Origin: Pseudomonas sp. S37
GTDB lineage: Bacteria; Pseudomonadota; Gammaproteobacteria; Pseudomonadales; Pseudomonadaceae
Assembly (NCBI RefSeq): GCF_016658545.1
Contig: NZ_JACVZC010000017.1
Location: 1 to 64,000 of the forward strand
Direction: 5' to 3'
Length of the DNA stretch: 64,000 bases
Part shown: piece by piece, positions 25,959-35,300 of the stretch
How the letters are laid out: each line of letters opens with the position of its first letter
Numbering within the stretch: the first letter of the stretch is position 1
The notes under the pieces: generated by a model
Database searches by the model: none
What the model was told of the DNA's origin: nothing
Seen by the model: only the letters and a program-made list of their open reading frames with translations
Position numbers and translations under genes: made by a program

Positions 25959-27329
25959 TCAAAATTGCGAAACCAACGCCTCCAACTGCTCCTGCCGCTC
26001 CGCCTGGTTCAGCTTCGCCCCAGGGTTCAAGGTGGACCACTGCGGGTGCGCCCGCGCTTTCACCAGCGCCTCCGGCAACTTGCCCTCGCGCCAGGCCTTT
26101 TCATCCAGTTCACCCAACCTGATGCTGTCTTGCGCCGCATGCCCGCGGTTATCCAGCGCCGCCATCAATTGCTGCTGACGCAAGGCCAGCAGGCGCAGCA
26201 CCGTGTCATCCACGGTCAGTTCGCGCTTGCCTTTGAGCTTGCCCATCAACCGCGACCCGTAATTGCGCGCAGTCTGCAGCGCACCACCGGCAATCGCCCC
26301 GGCCAGTGCAGCCGCACCCAGGGTAAGCCCGCCCACCAGCAAGTCGACCCCGGCACCTGCCGCAGCGCCTGCCGCAACACCACTGCCCAGGCGCACGCCC
26401 AGCAGCTTCAGAGTCTCGGGATTGAACAGGTCATCGCCCCAACGCCCATCCAGCAACGGCAGGTCGCTGGCATGGGCATCCTCGCGGCGGAAGGCATACA
26501 GCTTGAGCAACGCTTCGACGCAACGCTGCTCCCGTTGGCGGATATCCTGGCGCAGCGCCTCGATGGCACGGGCCTCGGCAGCGGGCTCGGCCTCCACGCT
26601 ACGCCGGCAGGCGGCGCAGTCCAGCAGCAGCTCAGCAATCAGCCGCTTGCCGCTGTGCTGGCGGGCCAGGCGCTGCGCCTGCTGGTCGTCGATCAAGCGC
26701 TGCAGGGCCGGGCGGGCGTCCTCCAGCAGTAGGGCCAGGCTTTCGTACAGGCGGCGCTCGCCATCCTCTGGCGGGGCCACGCTGTCGAACCGCACCAACG
26801 CGTGAAGGCCAAGCCGGGCAAGGGCTTCACGCCATTGCGGCTCGCGGTGCTGGTGGCTGGCGACAAAGTTGAGCACCGGCAGCAACGGTTTGCCGCAGCT
26901 GGCCAGCACCTCCAGTTCGTCACGGTACTTGGCCAGCACTGGCTCGCGGGCATCGATCACATACAGGCCGGCATTGCTGGCCAGCAACTGGCGCAGCACC
27001 TTGGCCTCCTGCTCGAAACGCTGGCGCGCTTCGCTGCCCTGCAGGAACCGCTCGAGGCGGGCCGGGCCATCCAGGCGTTCGCCCGGGCGCTCCAGGCGTT
27101 CGAGGTAGTCGAGCAGGGCGATGGCGTCTTCCAGGCCGGGGGTGTCGTACAGTTCCAGCAAGGGTTCGCCATCCACCGACAGCCGCGCCCCCTCGACGTG
27201 GCGGGTGGTACTGGGGCGGTGGGACACCTCGCCGAAGCCGACGTCGCGGGTCAGGGTGCGCAGCAGTGAAGTCTTGCCAACGTTGGTGTGGCCGACCACG
27301 GCCAGTTTCAGTGGCTCAGTCATGGCCAT
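25959..27329 (-). CDS. DUF3482-type GTPase (Era/MnmE-like G domain)
   Basis: A 456-residue protein. The N-terminal G domain shows G1 VVGHTNVGKTSLLRTL (about residues 10-25), a G3-like LYDTPGLED and a LPVLNFVAS segment where G4 would be. The C-terminal half matches DUF3482 and has a Gly/Ala-rich hydrophobic stretch (near residues 310-345) that could insert into membrane. Its start overlaps the end of the upstream DUF2868 membrane protein gene by 14 bases, so the two are translationally coupled and probably act together. The cellular role is unknown. Confidence 0.88.
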   Translation of the reverse strand: MAMTEPLKLAVVGHTNVGKTSLLRTLTRDVGFGEVSHRPSTTRHVEGARLSVDGEPLLELYDTPGLEDAIALLDYLERLERPGERLDGPARLERFLQGSEARQRFEQEAKVLRQLLASNAGLYVIDAREPVLAKYRDELEVLASCGKPLLPVLNFVASHQHREPQWREALARLGLHALVRFDSVAPPEDGERRLYESLALLLEDARPALQRLIDDQQAQRLARQHSGKRLIAELLLDCAACRRSVEAEPAAEARAIEALRQDIRQREQRCVEALLKLYAFRREDAHASDLPLLDGRWGDDLFNPETLKLLGVRLGSGVAAGAAAGAGVDLLVGGLTLGAAALAGAIAGGALQTARNYGSRLMGKLKGKRELTVDDTVLRLLALRQQQLMAALDNRGHAAQDSIRLGELDEKAWREGKLPEALVKARAHPQWSTLNPGAKLNQAERQEQLEALVSQF

Positions 27330-28707
27330 GCTCCAGCCAGGTCAGCGGTGAGGTGTCGGCATGCTGCAGGCCAAGCCGGTCGAGGGCTTCGTGCCAGTCG
27401 CCGAGGCGCTGGGCATCGAGCGCCTGGCCGGGGGCGGCCTGCAGCAGCCAGATACGGGTTGCCCCGGCATTGCGCGCCAGCTCGGCAAGTAGCGCCAGGC
27501 TGCCGCGGTCGGGTGAGCGGCGCGGGTCGCAGGCGATGGCCAGGCGTGCCGGCGGGAAGCGGCTGAGTTGTTCGAGCAGGCGGTTGCGCGATTCGCGGTT
27601 GTCGAGCACACCGGCATCGATCACGCTTTTTGGCAGGGCGGGTGGCCAAGGGCGCTGGTCGTCCAGCTCCAGGCCCACCAGCAGGGCACCGCTGCTGCCG
27701 CTTTCCAGCTGGCCGGCGGCAAACGTTGGCAAGGCTTCGGGCGCGGCGTCCTGCACGCCGATGCGCTCGCTGCGCGGCATCAGTGCGTCGCGCAGTTGCG
27801 CATAGCCGGGCAGGCTCAGGTCCAGGGCCAGGCGTTCGCGGCCCTGGCGCCAGCGCCACAGGCACAGCCCGGCCAGCAGCAGGCGCGGCAGCAGGCCGTA
27901 CACCAGCACCACGCCGAGCAGCCAGCTGGCCCAGGCCTGGCGCGCCAGGTCGAGGGCCGGCAGGCTGTCGCCGCTGGCGCGGATCATGGCCTCGTCAGGC
28001 ACGGCAAAGCCCAGCAACGAGGGCAGGGCGCCCAGCGCCCGGGTCAGGTGGATGAACGGGTCGGCGGCAAGCAGGGTGGTTTCCCAGACGAAGCCATAGC
28101 GCCGGGTGGCCAGCAATGCCAGCAGCATACCCAGCGCGGTGAGCATCGCCAGCAGCCACAGGCCGTGCACCAACAGGCCGAGCAGCCAGCGGTTGAGGCG
28201 CTGGCGTTGCAGCAGCACCAGCAGGGCCGGCGCCAGGTGCGCGGCCTTGGCATCGCGGGCAAAGCGCTCGCTCAGCCACAGCCATAGGCGCCCCAGCCCC
28301 GCGCCATGCTCGCCACTCAAGGCAAAGCCGATGGCCCAGCCCAGCAGCGTCAGCAGGTTCAGCCCGAGCAGGCTGCCCAGCGCCCAGAACACATTGACCG
28401 GCCGCTGGCCGTCGCCAAGGCCAGCCAGGGCCAGGCCGGCGCCGCTGAGCACGGCCAGCAGCAGCAGGGCCAGCAGCGCCAGGCGCGCGCCTTGTTTCCA
28501 GTGGCGCAGGGCGCTGGTGATGCCGTCGCGCTCGGCCAGGAACAGCGCCCGGGTTTCGATGCGCGTGGCCAGGTCGCCGCCGAGCTGGCGGGCATGGCGG
28601 TTGGCTTCCTGGTCTTCCAGCAGGCCGGCGTGTTCCTCGCGCAAGCGTACCGCTTCGGTGAGCCAGCGCTTGTCCAGTGAAGTGGGTGCAGTCACAAGGT
28701 CTTCCAT
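27316..28707 (-). CDS. DUF2868 integral membrane protein
   Basis: A protein of about 463 residues. A soluble helical N-terminus (TEAVRLREEHAGLLEDQEAN) is followed by membrane segments near residues 70-90, 105-125, 170-200 and 255-280, then a soluble C-terminal domain rich in Leu and Arg that resembles a degenerate nucleotide-binding fold. This architecture fits DUF2868. The start at 28707 (MEDLVTAPTS) avoids an upstream ATG at 28737 that would lie in the folA promoter region. It is paired with the overlapping GTPase gene downstream; function unknown. Confidence 0.85.
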   Translation of the reverse strand: MEDLVTAPTSLDKRWLTEAVRLREEHAGLLEDQEANRHARQLGGDLATRIETRALFLAERDGITSALRHWKQGARLALLALLLLAVLSGAGLALAGLGDGQRPVNVFWALGSLLGLNLLTLLGWAIGFALSGEHGAGLGRLWLWLSERFARDAKAAHLAPALLVLLQRQRLNRWLLGLLVHGLWLLAMLTALGMLLALLATRRYGFVWETTLLAADPFIHLTRALGALPSLLGFAVPDEAMIRASGDSLPALDLARQAWASWLLGVVLVYGLLPRLLLAGLCLWRWRQGRERLALDLSLPGYAQLRDALMPRSERIGVQDAAPEALPTFAAGQLESGSSGALLVGLELDDQRPWPPALPKSVIDAGVLDNRESRNRLLEQLSRFPPARLAIACDPRRSPDRGSLALLAELARNAGATRIWLLQAAPGQALDAQRLGDWHEALDRLGLQHADTSPLTWLEHGHD

Positions 28708-28761
28708 TGCACAGGTCAGGGCAGAAGCATAACCCACACGCCCGGTGCTATCCTCGCTGGC

Positions 28762-29277
28762 ATGAATACATCACTCCCCCTCAGCCTGATCGCGGCTCAC
28801 GCCGAGAACCGCGTGATCGGCATCGACAACTCCATGCCCTGGCACCTGCCGGGGGACTTCAAGTACTTCAAGGCTACTACCCTGGGCAAGCCGATCATCA
28901 TGGGGCGTAAGACCTGGGATTCGCTGGGCCGGCCGCTGCCTGGGCGGTTGAACATCGTGGTCAGCCGCCAGGCCGGGCTGGAACTGGCGGGGGCCGAGGT
29001 GTTCGGCTCGCTGGAAGAGGCGCTGGTGCGCGCCGAGCAGTGGGCGCGGGAGAAGGGGGTCGATGAGCTGATGCTGATTGGCGGGGCGCAGCTGTATGGG
29101 CAGGCGCTGGAGAAGGGGTTGGTCAGCCGCATGTACCTGACGCGGGTGGAGTTGGCGCCGGAGGGGGATGCGTGGTTTCCTGAGTTTGACCGGGGGCAGT
29201 GGACGCTGGTTTCGAGTGAGGCGCAGGTTGAGGAAGGTAAGCCTGGGTATCACTTTGAGGTTTGGGACAGGGTTTGA
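28762..29277 (+). CDS. folA: Dihydrofolate reductase
   Basis: A 171-residue NADPH-dependent enzyme that regenerates tetrahydrofolate, needed to recycle the dihydrofolate made by thymidylate synthase. Motifs are LIAAHAENRVIG, DNSMPWHLPGDFKYFKATT with the substrate-binding acidic residue, PIIMGRKTWDSLGRPLPGR and ELMLIGGAQLYGQAL. The length is normal. It is divergent from the DUF2868 gene over a 54-base gap. Confidence 0.97.
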   Translation: MNTSLPLSLIAAHAENRVIGIDNSMPWHLPGDFKYFKATTLGKPIIMGRKTWDSLGRPLPGRLNIVVSRQAGLELAGAEVFGSLEEALVRAEQWAREKGVDELMLIGGAQLYGQALEKGLVSRMYLTRVELAPEGDAWFPEFDRGQWTLVSSEAQVEEGKPGYHFEVWDRV

Positions 29278-29285
29278 GATTGTTG

Positions 29286-29389
29286 GGGCTGCTTTGCAGC
29301 CCTTCGCGGGTAAACCCGCTCCTACATTTACCGTGTGAGCTCAAAGCCTGCGCGGTCCCTTGTAGGAGCGGGTTTACCCGCGAAACAGG
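29286..29389. repeat. REPIN, class I, CCTAC subtype, with GC-rich head hairpin
   Basis: Arms at about 29302-29327 and 29360-29385 (CCTAC/GTAGG). An extra hairpin GGGCTGC-TTT-GCAGCCC (29286-29302) precedes the first arm and may help stop folA transcription. Confidence 0.92.
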
Positions 29390-29419
29390 CGACGCGGTGA
29401 TCGCCGGCAAGCCCCATAG

Positions 29420-29557
29420 TCAGGTGAGTAGCTTGATGATCACGGCAGTGACAGTGGCCACCGTCGTAACGAAACCCACGGCGATGGCAACCGGATACCA
29501 GAAGGTTTCGCGGGTCATCTTGACGGCCTCGGCCTGGGTCATGTCGTACTGCTGCAT
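29420..29557 (-). CDS. 45-residue single-pass membrane peptide
   Basis: A small gene below usual size cut-offs. It reads MQQYDMTQAEAVKMTRETFW, then a hydrophobic stretch at about residues 21-42 (starting YPVAIAVGFVTTVATV), ending IIKLLT. An AAGGAA ribosome-binding site lies 7-8 bases before the ATG at 29557. The N-terminal half is polar and helical, and the C-terminal half looks like one membrane span. The codons look like real coding sequence for this genome. The function is unknown. It is divergent from the fecI-type sigma gene and convergent with folA across a REPIN. Confidence 0.75.
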   Translation of the reverse strand: MQQYDMTQAEAVKMTRETFWYPVAIAVGFVTTVATVTAVIIKLLT

Positions 29558-29746
29558 GATGGTTCCTTTCCCTCGGAGTATTCGCAAAGCCCGGTTAGCA
29601 GTATAGCGACGGCCGTCGCCAGCTGACGCGCGCTTCCCATGCCTTTGAGTAACCGGATATTGGCGGGCTCACTCAGTATCAATTGCGAATTCATCTCATC
29701 TTCTGCTAGCGTGCGCACCTCTTGAGACTTGCAGCCGAGGCGTGCC

Positions 29747-30280
29747 GTGTCTTCATGGAACAAGCAGATCGCCCGGCTGTTCACCGAGCAGAAGAAAGCG
29801 CTGGAAGCCTTCGTCGCGCGGCGTACTGGTAATGCCCAGGTCGCTGCCGACCTGACCCAGGAATCGTTCTTGCGCCTGGCGCGGCTGCCTGCCGACAAGC
29901 AGATCGACAACCTGCCGGCCTTTCTCTTCACCATTGCCAGTAATCTGGTCCGCGACCACCAGCGCCAGGCGATTCGCCGTGAGCGCCTGGATGCTGGCGA
30001 GCCGAGCGAAGAACTGGCCAGCGACGACCCCGGTGCTGAAGAAAAACTGTTCGAACAGCAGCAACACGCCTTGATGCAAGCCGCGATCGAGTCGTTGCCT
30101 GAGGCTACCCGGCATATCTTCCTGCTTTACCATGTGGACGGCTGCAGCTACCGGGAAATCGGCGAGCGCATGAATGTTACCCCGCGCAGCGTCGAATACC
30201 AGCTGCGCCGGGCGCTGCTAGACTGCCGCACCTTCATCAAGCGGCAACTGGCCGGCCAGGTGAGGGTGCCGCGGCCATGA
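29747..30280 (+). CDS. FecI-type ECF sigma factor (iron starvation group)
   Basis: A 177-residue sigma factor. Region 2 includes RTGNAQVAADLTQESFLRLAR and NLPAFLFTIASNLVRDHQRQ; region 4 has HVDGCSYREIGERMNVTPRSVEYQLRRAL. These are features of sigma factors driven by outer-membrane siderophore receptors. The GTG at 29747 (VSSWNKQIARLF), with CCGAGG upstream, is preferred over an upstream TTG. The stop overlaps the anti-sigma start (ATGA), so the two are coupled. An AT-rich, partly symmetrical stretch at 29677-29695 might be a Fur site, but the match is weak. Confidence 0.93.
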   Translation: MSSWNKQIARLFTEQKKALEAFVARRTGNAQVAADLTQESFLRLARLPADKQIDNLPAFLFTIASNLVRDHQRQAIRRERLDAGEPSEELASDDPGAEEKLFEQQQHALMQAAIESLPEATRHIFLLYHVDGCSYREIGERMNVTPRSVEYQLRRALLDCRTFIKRQLAGQVRVPRP

Positions 30281-31254
30281 ACCCTGGAACTGCAGATACC
30301 CCGATGAGCGAAACGCCCGACAGCGAGCAGATGTTCGCCGAAGCCACAGCCTGGTACTACCGCTTGCAGGCCGACGATGTCACGCCTGAAGAGCGGGCAG
30401 CGTTCGCTGCCTGGAAGGCGGCCGGCGCTGCGCAGGCGCTGGCCTGGGACGAGGTGATCCTGTTGCTGGGTGCTTTGCAGGCACCCGCGGCGCAGCTACG
30501 TGAACAGCAGCGCCGGCAATGGCGCAAGCCTGCCCGGCGTACCTGGCGCAAGGTGGCGCAGGGGGTTGCGGCGGCCCTGTTGCTCGGCTTGCTGCTGGGC
30601 CAGACGCCCTATGTCGACCGCTGGCGCGCCGACTATGCAACGGCCACCGGCGAATCGCGCAGTATCCGGCTGGAAGACGGCTCGCAACTGCAACTGAACA
30701 CCGACACGGCGGTACAGGTAACCCTGGCGCGCGGTGAGCGACGGGTGCGGCTGCTGCGCGGCGAAGCCTGGTTCGACGTGGCGCGCGACCCCTCTCGGCC
30801 GTTCGTGGTGAATGCCGGTGAGGGTTGGGTGCGGGTGGTCGGCACTCACTTCAGCGTGGCCAGTGACGCTGGGCAGACCCGCGTCAAGGTCGGGCAGGGC
30901 CGGGTTGAGGTCAACGCGGGCAGCGGCCTGGGCGTGTTCCTTGGGCCGGGGCAGGCCGTGGAGTATGCGGCGGGCTCACTGGCCGCCTTGCACCCGTTCG
31001 ACCAGGCCAGTGCTTTTGCCTGGCGGCAGCGGCAGCTGGTGTTCAGCCAGCAACCGCTGGCCGAGGTGGTTGCCGAGTTGAACCGCTATTGGCCGGGCCA
31101 GACCGTGCTGCTGGGCGAGGGCCTGCGCCAGCGCAAGGTGTCTGGCGTGTTCGAGATCGACAAACCCGATGCCGTGCTCAAGGCGCTGACGCACACCTTG
31201 GGGTTGCGCGCCGAGCAGTACACGCCGTGGTTGCGCATCCTGCGTGAAGGTTGA
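30277..31254 (+). CDS. FecR-type anti-sigma regulator
   Basis: A 325-residue inner-membrane protein that carries the signal from the receptor to the sigma factor. An N-terminal cytoplasmic DUF4880-like domain (EATAWYYRLQADDVTPEERA and AAFAAWKAAG) is followed by one membrane span (about residues 90-108, VAAALLLGLLLGQTP). The periplasmic FecR domain (GESRSIRLEDGSQLQLNTDT and FVVNAGEGWVRVVGTHFSV) ends in an STN-like region. The ATG at 30277 overlaps the sigma gene stop by four bases; ATG 30304 is an alternative. Confidence 0.92.
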   Translation: MNPGTADTPMSETPDSEQMFAEATAWYYRLQADDVTPEERAAFAAWKAAGAAQALAWDEVILLLGALQAPAAQLREQQRRQWRKPARRTWRKVAQGVAAALLLGLLLGQTPYVDRWRADYATATGESRSIRLEDGSQLQLNTDTAVQVTLARGERRVRLLRGEAWFDVARDPSRPFVVNAGEGWVRVVGTHFSVASDAGQTRVKVGQGRVEVNAGSGLGVFLGPGQAVEYAAGSLAALHPFDQASAFAWRQRQLVFSQQPLAEVVAELNRYWPGQTVLLGEGLRQRKVSGVFEIDKPDAVLKALTHTLGLRAEQYTPWLRILREG

Positions 31255-31386
31255 GCGAAGATTTTCAAAAATTTTTCGGGGATTCCCGCCGAGCCGACGT
31301 CCTTGATTGGGTAGGCGCAAATAATAAGCACTCTCAGACAGTGCCGCGCCGTCGATCATCAGGACGAATTCGGGGAGCCTCACCAC

Positions 31387-33783
31387 ATGAAGATCATCGC
31401 CACGCGCACTGCGCTCGGGCTGGCCGTCGCACTTGCCTGCGGCACATTGGCCGTGCCGCTGCACGCCAGTGCCGCGACCCAGGCCCAGGCCTACCGTTTC
31501 GAGATCCCGGCCCAGCCGCTGGATTCGGCGCTGGCGGCCTTCAGTGCGGTGACGCGGCTTCAGGTGCTGGTGCCGGGCGAGTTCACCCAAGGGCTGCGTT
31601 CGCCGGGCGTGAGTGGCAGTTATCCACAGGCCCAGGCGCTGGCACGCCTGCTGGAGGGCACCGGCCTCAGTGCCACGTATATCGACGCCGACAGCGTAAC
31701 CCTGGAACGGCGTGGCAGTGCCGACGATGCCTCGCTGCAACTGGGCGCGATCAAGATCGACAGCCGCCAGTTGGGTACCACCACCGAAGGTACGCATTCC
31801 TACACCACCAGCGCGCTGACCATCGGCAAGGGCGAGCAGAAGCTCAAGGACATCCCCCAGTCGGTGTCGGTCGTCACCCGCCAGCGGCTGGACGACCAGA
31901 ACATGAACAGCCTGCAGGACGCCATGCGCCAGGTGACCGGGGCGACGATCAAGTCCTATAACACCGGTTCCAACCTGAACGACGTGTACATTCGCGGCTT
32001 CCTGGTCGACCAGGTGCAGGTAGACGGTGTTTCCCAGCGCACCGGCCAGGGCGATATGGCCACCAGCTTCGACCTGGCCATGTTCGACCGGGTCGAGGTG
32101 CTGCGTGGCCCTTCCGGGTTGTACCAAGGCGCGGGTGAACCGGGCGGCACCATCAACCTGGTGCGCAAGCGGGCGCTGGGGCAGTTCGGTTTGTCTGGTG
32201 AGTTGTCGGCCGGCAGCTGGGACCGCTATCACTCCACGGTCGACATCACCGGGCCGCTGAACGACGAGGGCACGCTGCGCGGGCGCCTGGTTACGGCCTA
32301 CGAGAACAACCAGTCGTTCGTCGACCATGCGCAGAACGAGCGGCCGATGGTGTACGGCCGCTTGGAGTACGACGTTACGCCAGCAACCACGTTGTCGTTA
32401 GGTGGCACCTATCAACGTAACAACTCCACGCCTGCCTTCGGTTTGCCAGCCTACGCCAGCGGCAAGCTGCTCGACGTCAGCCGCTCGACCTTCGTCGACG
32501 CCAAGTGGAACGAACTGGACGAGCGCCTGTGGGAGAGCTTCTTCGAGGTGGACCATACGTTGGACAACGGCGGCCAGTTCAAGACCTCGCTGACCTACCG
32601 CGATGCCGAAACCCCTACGCGCAATTTCACCTGGACCGATGATGCGGTAGCCGAGGGCACCGGCGACAGCTTCGCGCTTGCCTATTCCTACTACACGCAT
32701 ATCAAGTCGCTCGGCCTGGACAGCTTCGTCACCGTGCCGGTGGAGGCGTTCGGCCGCAGCCATGAATTTACGCTGGGGGCCGAGTACCAGCACCTGGACA
32801 AGGACTTCACCTACGGTGGCGGCGGTCGCGACGATTACTTCCCCATCAACGTTTTCGACCCGGGCAGTATCGATATTCCCAAACAGGACTTCGACATGCC
32901 CAATGGCAACTGGTCGAAGTCCAACCAGTACGGGGCCTATACCCGAGCCAAGGTCAGCGCCACCGACTGGCTGGACGTGATCGCGGGCGGCCGCCTGACC
33001 TGGTTCGACAGCGAGGCGCATAACGCCAACCCGTTCTTCGACAATTTCACCACCACCAAAACCAACATCAACCACAAGTTCATCCCCTACGGGGCGCTGG
33101 TGGCCAAGCTGACGCCTGAGTTGTCGGCCTACGCCAGCTACACCAGTATCTTCAAGCCGCAGACCGAGGTGAATATCGATGGCTTGCCGATCGACCCGCG
33201 CAAGGGCAAGCAATACGAGCTGGGGCTCAAGCGCGAGTTCTTCGACGGTCGCCTGAACGGCAGTGTGGCGGTGTTCCGCATCTATGACGAAAACCGTGCG
33301 CAGTTGGTGGGCCAGACGACGTACAACGAGGCCCAGGGCAAGGTGCGCAGCCAGGGCTGGGAAACCGAGCTTTCCGGTAACCTGACCGACAACTGGAGCA
33401 TCAGCACCGGGTACGCCTTCACCATGCTCAAGTCGATGAGCAACGAGGACTACCAGGGCATCACCATTACGCCCAAGCACAACTTCAACCTGTGGACGCG
33501 CTACGAGTTCAACGATGGGCCGTTGCAGGGAGTTAGCGTGGGTGGCGGGGTGAGGGTGGTCAGCGAGACCTATTACATGCGCAACGGCGTGGACTTCGTG
33601 CAGGGTGGCTATGGCGTGGCGACGGCGCAGGTGGGGTACCGCTTCAACAAGCACCTGACCACGACGCTGACGGCCAACAACCTGTTTGATCGCAAGTATT
33701 ACGAGCGGGTGGACAGTGCCTGGGGGTCTAACTTCTATGGCGAGCCGCGAAATTTGACGTTGAGCTTGCGGGCCAGCTACTGA
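31387..33783 (+). CDS. TonB-dependent siderophore receptor with signalling domain
   Basis: A 798-residue outer-membrane receptor. A signal peptide (about residues 1-29) is followed by an STN signalling domain (about 35-105, with IPAQPLDSALAAFSAVTRLQ and ARLLEGTGL). Then come a plug (IPQSVSVVTRQRLDDQN, VYIRGFLVDQVQVDGVS, VEVLRGPSGLYQGAGEPGG) and a 22-strand-type barrel that ends in an aromatic residue (NLTLSLRASY). The STN domain and the adjacent sigma/anti-sigma pair mean it senses its own ferric siderophore. The barrel resembles hydroxamate-type receptors such as FoxA/FiuA, but the ligand is not certain. No siderophore biosynthesis genes are nearby. Confidence 0.93.
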   Translation: MKIIATRTALGLAVALACGTLAVPLHASAATQAQAYRFEIPAQPLDSALAAFSAVTRLQVLVPGEFTQGLRSPGVSGSYPQAQALARLLEGTGLSATYIDADSVTLERRGSADDASLQLGAIKIDSRQLGTTTEGTHSYTTSALTIGKGEQKLKDIPQSVSVVTRQRLDDQNMNSLQDAMRQVTGATIKSYNTGSNLNDVYIRGFLVDQVQVDGVSQRTGQGDMATSFDLAMFDRVEVLRGPSGLYQGAGEPGGTINLVRKRALGQFGLSGELSAGSWDRYHSTVDITGPLNDEGTLRGRLVTAYENNQSFVDHAQNERPMVYGRLEYDVTPATTLSLGGTYQRNNSTPAFGLPAYASGKLLDVSRSTFVDAKWNELDERLWESFFEVDHTLDNGGQFKTSLTYRDAETPTRNFTWTDDAVAEGTGDSFALAYSYYTHIKSLGLDSFVTVPVEAFGRSHEFTLGAEYQHLDKDFTYGGGGRDDYFPINVFDPGSIDIPKQDFDMPNGNWSKSNQYGAYTRAKVSATDWLDVIAGGRLTWFDSEAHNANPFFDNFTTTKTNINHKFIPYGALVAKLTPELSAYASYTSIFKPQTEVNIDGLPIDPRKGKQYELGLKREFFDGRLNGSVAVFRIYDENRAQLVGQTTYNEAQGKVRSQGWETELSGNLTDNWSISTGYAFTMLKSMSNEDYQGITITPKHNFNLWTRYEFNDGPLQGVSVGGGVRVVSETYYMRNGVDFVQGGYGVATAQVGYRFNKHLTTTLTANNLFDRKYYERVDSAWGSNFYGEPRNLTLSLRASY

Positions 33784-33790
33784 CTTGAGA

Positions 33791-33905
33791 ATGCCGGGGC
33801 CGCTCTGCGGCCCATCGCGACACAAGGCCGCTCCTACAAGGGAACGCATAACCCCTGTAGGAGCGGCCTTGTGTCGCGAAAGGGGCGCAGCGCGCCCCCG
33901 GCAAT
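33791..33905. repeat. REPIN, class II (GGCCTTGTGTCGCGA family)
   Basis: Arms at about 33814-33837 (CGCGACACAAGGCCGCTCCTACA) and 33855-33880 (its inverse) define a second REP family that shares the CTCCTACA end with class I. GC-rich head hairpins flank both sides, e.g. GGGCCGC-TCT-GCGGCCC at 33797-33813. It lies between convergent genes. Confidence 0.88.
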
Positions 33906-33908
33906 CTG

Positions 33909-35300
33909 TCAGGTATGGCTCAGTTCGGCATGCTCATCGTCCGCCAGCACATCCTTGTCGGTTTCTCTCAACAACTGGCTGGTCACCACACCCGCGGTCA
34001 TCGAACCATTCACGTTCAACGCCGTACGCCCCATGTCGATCAGCGGTTCCACCGAAATCAGCAGCGCCACCAGTTCCACCGGCAAGCCCATGGCCGGCAG
34101 CACGATCAGCGCGGCGAAGGTGGCACCGCCGCCAACCCCGGCAACCCCTGCCGAACTCAGCGTGACAATGGCCACCAGGGTGGCGATCCACAGCGGGTCG
34201 AAGGTATCGATGCCTACCGCTGGCGCGACCATCACCGCCAACATGGCGGGATAGAGCCCGGCGCAGCCGTTCTGGCCAATGGTGGTGCCGAACGAGGCGC
34301 TGAAGCTGGCGATCGACTGCGGCACGCCCAGGCGGCGGGTTTGTGCTTCGATGTTCAGCGGGATGCTGGCAGCACTGGAGCGGCTGGTGAAGGCAAAGGT
34401 CAGCACCGGCCATACCTTGCGGAAGAAGCGCAGCGGGCTCACGCCGGTGGCGGCCAGGATGACGGCATGCACCACGAACATCAGCGCCAGGCCCAGGTAC
34501 GACACCACCACGAAGCTGCCCAGCTTGAGGATGTCTTCCATGTTCGAGCTGGCGACCACCTTGGTCATCAGTGCCAGCACCCCATACGGGGTCAGCTTCA
34601 TCACCACCCGCACCAGGCGCATCACCCAGGCTTGCAGGGTGTCGATGGCCGACAGCGCACGCTCGCCTTTTTCGGCATCGTCCTTGATCAGCTGCAACGC
34701 GGCCAGGCCAACGAAAACGGCGAAGATCACCACGCTGATGATCGAGGTCGGCTTGGCCCGCGCCAGGTCGCCTACCGGGTTGCTGGGGATAAACGACAGC
34801 AGCAGTTGTGGGATGTTGAGGTCTGCGACCTTGCCTGCATAGTCGCTGTGGATAACCTGCATGCGGGCGCTTTCCTGCACGCCGGCCACCAGGCCTTCGG
34901 CGCTGAGGCCGAACAGGTTGGTCAGGACAATGCCGATCAGCGCGGCAATGGCCGTGGTCAGCAGCAGGGTACCGATGCTGAGCACGCTGATGCGGCCCAG
35001 CGACGAAGCATTGTGCAGGCGCGCAACGGCACTGAGGATCGAGGCGAAGATCAGTGGCATGACGATCATCTGCAACAGGCCGACGTAGCCGTTGCCGACC
35101 AGGTCAAGCCAGCTGATGGTGGCCTTGAGCACGGGGTGGCCAGCGCCGTAGATCGTGTGCAGGACCAGGCCGAAGACCACGCCCAGCACCAGGCCCAGCA
35201 GTACCTTCTTGGCCAGGCTCCAGTCAGTGCGGCGGGTTTGTGCCAGGCCCAGCAACAGGGCCAGGAACGCCAGGAGGTTAAGCGACAGCGGCAGGTTCAT
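33909..35300 (-). CDS. tcyP: Sodium/L-cystine symporter of the DAACS family (TcyP-like)
   Basis: A 463-residue membrane protein, exactly the length of E. coli YdjN/TcyP. It has about eight long helices plus re-entrant loops. The family landmarks are the serine-rich loop [18 protein letters not shown], the [18 protein letters not shown] segment and the C-terminal [20 protein letters not shown]. The N-terminal [19 protein letters not shown] also fits. It probably imports L-cystine. The start at 35300 ([12 protein letters not shown]) was chosen for family length; the frame is open to 35510. It is divergent from pchP across 243 bases in which I see no further gene. Confidence 0.9.
   Translation of the reverse strand: MNLPLSLNLLAFLALLLGLAQTRRTDWSLAKKVLLGLVLGVVFGLVLHTIYGAGHPVLKATISWLDLVGNGYVGLLQMIVMPLIFASILSAVARLHNASSLGRISVLSIGTLLLTTAIAALIGIVLTNLFGLSAEGLVAGVQESARMQVIHSDYAGKVADLNIPQLLLSFIPSNPVGDLARAKPTSIISVVIFAVFVGLAALQLIKDDAEKGERALSAIDTLQAWVMRLVRVVMKLTPYGVLALMTKVVASSNMEDILKLGSFVVVSYLGLALMFVVHAVILAATGVSPLRFFRKVWPVLTFAFTSRSSAASIPLNIEAQTRRLGVPQSIASFSASFGTTIGQNGCAGLYPAMLAVMVAPAVGIDTFDPLWIATLVAIVTLSSAGVAGVGGGATFAALIVLPAMGLPVELVALLISVEPLIDMGRTALNVNGSMTAGVVTSQLLRETDKDVLADDEHAELSHT

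Noticed and set aside
29677-29695. Possible Fur box upstream of the FecI-type sigma gene
   Set aside because: The AATT-GCG-AATT core is partly symmetrical but matches the Fur consensus poorly; not annotated as a site.
31255-31386. FecI-type promoter before the receptor gene (a CGTCC -10-like sequence is present near 31299)
   Set aside because: No -35 at a proper distance could be recognised, so the site was not annotated.
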